Assembly: GCA_035906235.1 (NCBI GenBank)
Contig: JAMIFN010000108.1
Span: forward strand, 1 to 5,966
Source: JAMIFN01 sp035906235
GTDB taxonomy: Bacteria > Pseudomonadota > Gammaproteobacteria > Burkholderiales > Burkholderiaceae_C
Length of the DNA: 5,966 bases
Direction: 5' to 3'
Part shown: positions 5,091 through 5,966 of the stretch, one piece after another
Numbering within the stretch: position 1 is the stretch's first letter
Layout: each line of letters starts with the position of its first letter
Translations under genes and position numbers: made by a program
The notes under the pieces: generated by a model
Told to the model about the DNA's origin: nothing
Database searches by the model: none
What the model saw: only the letters and a program-made list of their open reading frames with translations

Positions 5091-5966
5091 CTAGGACGGA
5101 TTTGACGCTTGCATGCGCATGCCGTCATTGCTAACTTCCGCATGATCGACTTTGCCCAATAGTTCAGTGAAGTTTTCAAATCCGTATTCTTCCCAGTTCC
5201 AACGCGGCTTCACATATTTGCCCACGACATCTAGGTTAGCCCACCCTTTAGCACTTTTAAATTTATTAAAAGCATCATCAAGCAGTTTAATAAGATCGCC
5301 AAAAGGGACTTTCCGGCAATACATGCGGTTGGCCTCGTCTGTGCGGAATTGCAAACCGCGCAAGTCGCGCAACATGCCAGAGAGCTTGGCATAGCCATAG
5401 GTGCGCGAATCGAAATCCGGTCGCGTTTCGCTAATCACATTACCAATCTTGCCAACGAAGGCCCAACCGGTAGCTTCATCTGTCGCATCCTTGATCGATT
5501 TGTACAGCAGGTTTTTGATGGCCGAATCCATCTGCCTAAGCTTGGCGGCAGGTTTGATGGCTTCGGCTTGGTTGACTAAAGCTACTGCCGATGTGCCGCC
5601 AGTTTCACCACCGACCTTCTCTGCTTCACCGAGATTTTCGATATAAAAAAACCTATCGCAGGCTTGTCGAAATGCTTCGGGCGTTTTCTCTCTGCCGAAC
5701 CCGTAAACCACTCGCCCAGATGCACGGATACGCGAGGCTAGAGGCGTGAAATCGCTGTCACTGGATACTAGGCAGAAACCATCGAAGTGCCCGCTGTAGA
5801 GCAGATCCATCGCATCGATGATCAAACCCATATCGGTAGCATCTTTACCCTTGGTGTAGGCGAACTGCTGAATCGGCACGAGTGCGTGCTTTAACAGAAT
5901 GCTTCGCCAGCCATTAAGCGTAGAACTGCTCCAGTCCCCATAGATACGCTTGACACTGGCAATGCC
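5091..5966 (-). CDS. NYN domain protein with C-terminal OST-HTH/LOTUS domains (partial, N-terminus missing)
   Basis: The frame is open from the right edge to the stop at 5091, 291 residues, so the true start lies beyond the window. The opening (VKRIYGDW, then PIQQFAYTKGKDATDMGLIIDAMDLL and VSSDSDFTPLASRIRASG) matches the NYN/LabA-like PIN-fold family, usually predicted to be RNases. The D in KDATD and the DSD of VSSDSDF are likely metal-binding acids. The first one (DADN in relatives) would lie in the missing roughly 30-45 residues. After a low-complexity linker (about 114-145) comes an OST-HTH/LOTUS domain at about 146-219 (TGWAFVGKIG, YGYAKLSGML), an RNA-binding module. A second LOTUS-like unit follows at about 229-287 (KGWANLDVVG, YGFENFTELL). 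GC is about 48% in hand-counted lines against about 58% in the copper genes. A GTG at 5879 is not the start, since conserved NYN sequence continues upstream. The natural substrate is unknown. Confidence 0.9.
   Translation of the reverse strand, partial: GIASVKRIYGDWSSSTLNGWRSILLKHALVPIQQFAYTKGKDATDMGLIIDAMDLLYSGHFDGFCLVSSDSDFTPLASRIRASGRVVYGFGREKTPEAFRQACDRFFYIENLGEAEKVGGETGGTSAVALVNQAEAIKPAAKLRQMDSAIKNLLYKSIKDATDEATGWAFVGKIGNVISETRPDFDSRTYGYAKLSGMLRDLRGLQFRTDEANRMYCRKVPFGDLIKLLDDAFNKFKSAKGWANLDVVGKYVKPRWNWEEYGFENFTELLGKVDHAEVSNDGMRMQASNPS

Noticed and set aside
5111..5122. 12-bp palindrome GCATGCGCATGC
   Set aside because: It lies within the coding end of the NYN gene, is simple in composition and is close to chance expectation.
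4946..5179. 77-codon minus-strand gene in the copS/NYN spacer
   Set aside because: Its first part is out-of-frame NYN coding sequence and it has no recognisable domain. Only the spacer part is kept, as a possible repeat.
5091..5879. NYN gene as a complete 262-residue protein starting at GTG 5879
   Set aside because: Conserved NYN sequence (VKRIYGDW) continues in frame upstream to the window edge, so the gene is truncated by the window.

Overview
The window is a copper-resistance locus from a Gram-negative, probably proteobacterial genome, joined at its right edge to an unrelated NYN/OST-HTH (LOTUS) gene. The Gram-negative call rests on an outer-membrane CopB, a Tat-exported periplasmic CopA and a CusS/CopS-type sensor kinase. 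A betaproteobacterium (Burkholderiales or Neisseriales-like) is my best guess from protein style and a GC content near 58% in the sampled copper-gene lines, but no rRNA or other phylogenetic marker is present.

Layout from left to right: (1) copB on the minus strand, with its C-terminus cut by the left edge (1-870). (2) A 72-bp gap holding a short perfect hairpin. (3) copA on the minus strand (943-2763), a multicopper oxidase with all copper ligands visible and a Met/His-rich linker made of a 15-bp, five-copy tandem repeat. (4) A 124-bp divergent control region (2764-2887) with candidate regulator half-sites and a plausible promoter for copR. (5) copR (2888-3577) and copS (3574-4932) on the plus strand, overlapping by 4 bp. 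(6) A convergent 158-bp spacer with a 9-bp inverted repeat. (7) A minus-strand gene (5091-5966) whose N-terminus is cut by the right edge. It encodes a NYN (PIN-like) nuclease-type domain followed by what reads as two OST-HTH/LOTUS domains, and its GC is about 48% by hand count over 5101-5580.

How the genes work together: CopS would sense periplasmic copper and phosphorylate CopR, which would activate the divergent copAB operon. CopA would bind and oxidise Cu(I) in the periplasm, and CopB would act at the outer membrane. copC and copD are not in the window. The NYN gene is convergent with copRS and shows no link to copper.

I do not see a clearly new biological system. The most unusual items are the expanding AMNHG repeat in CopA, the tandem LOTUS arrangement in the NYN protein, the copR promoter that would give an almost leaderless mRNA, and the hairpin between copA and copB.
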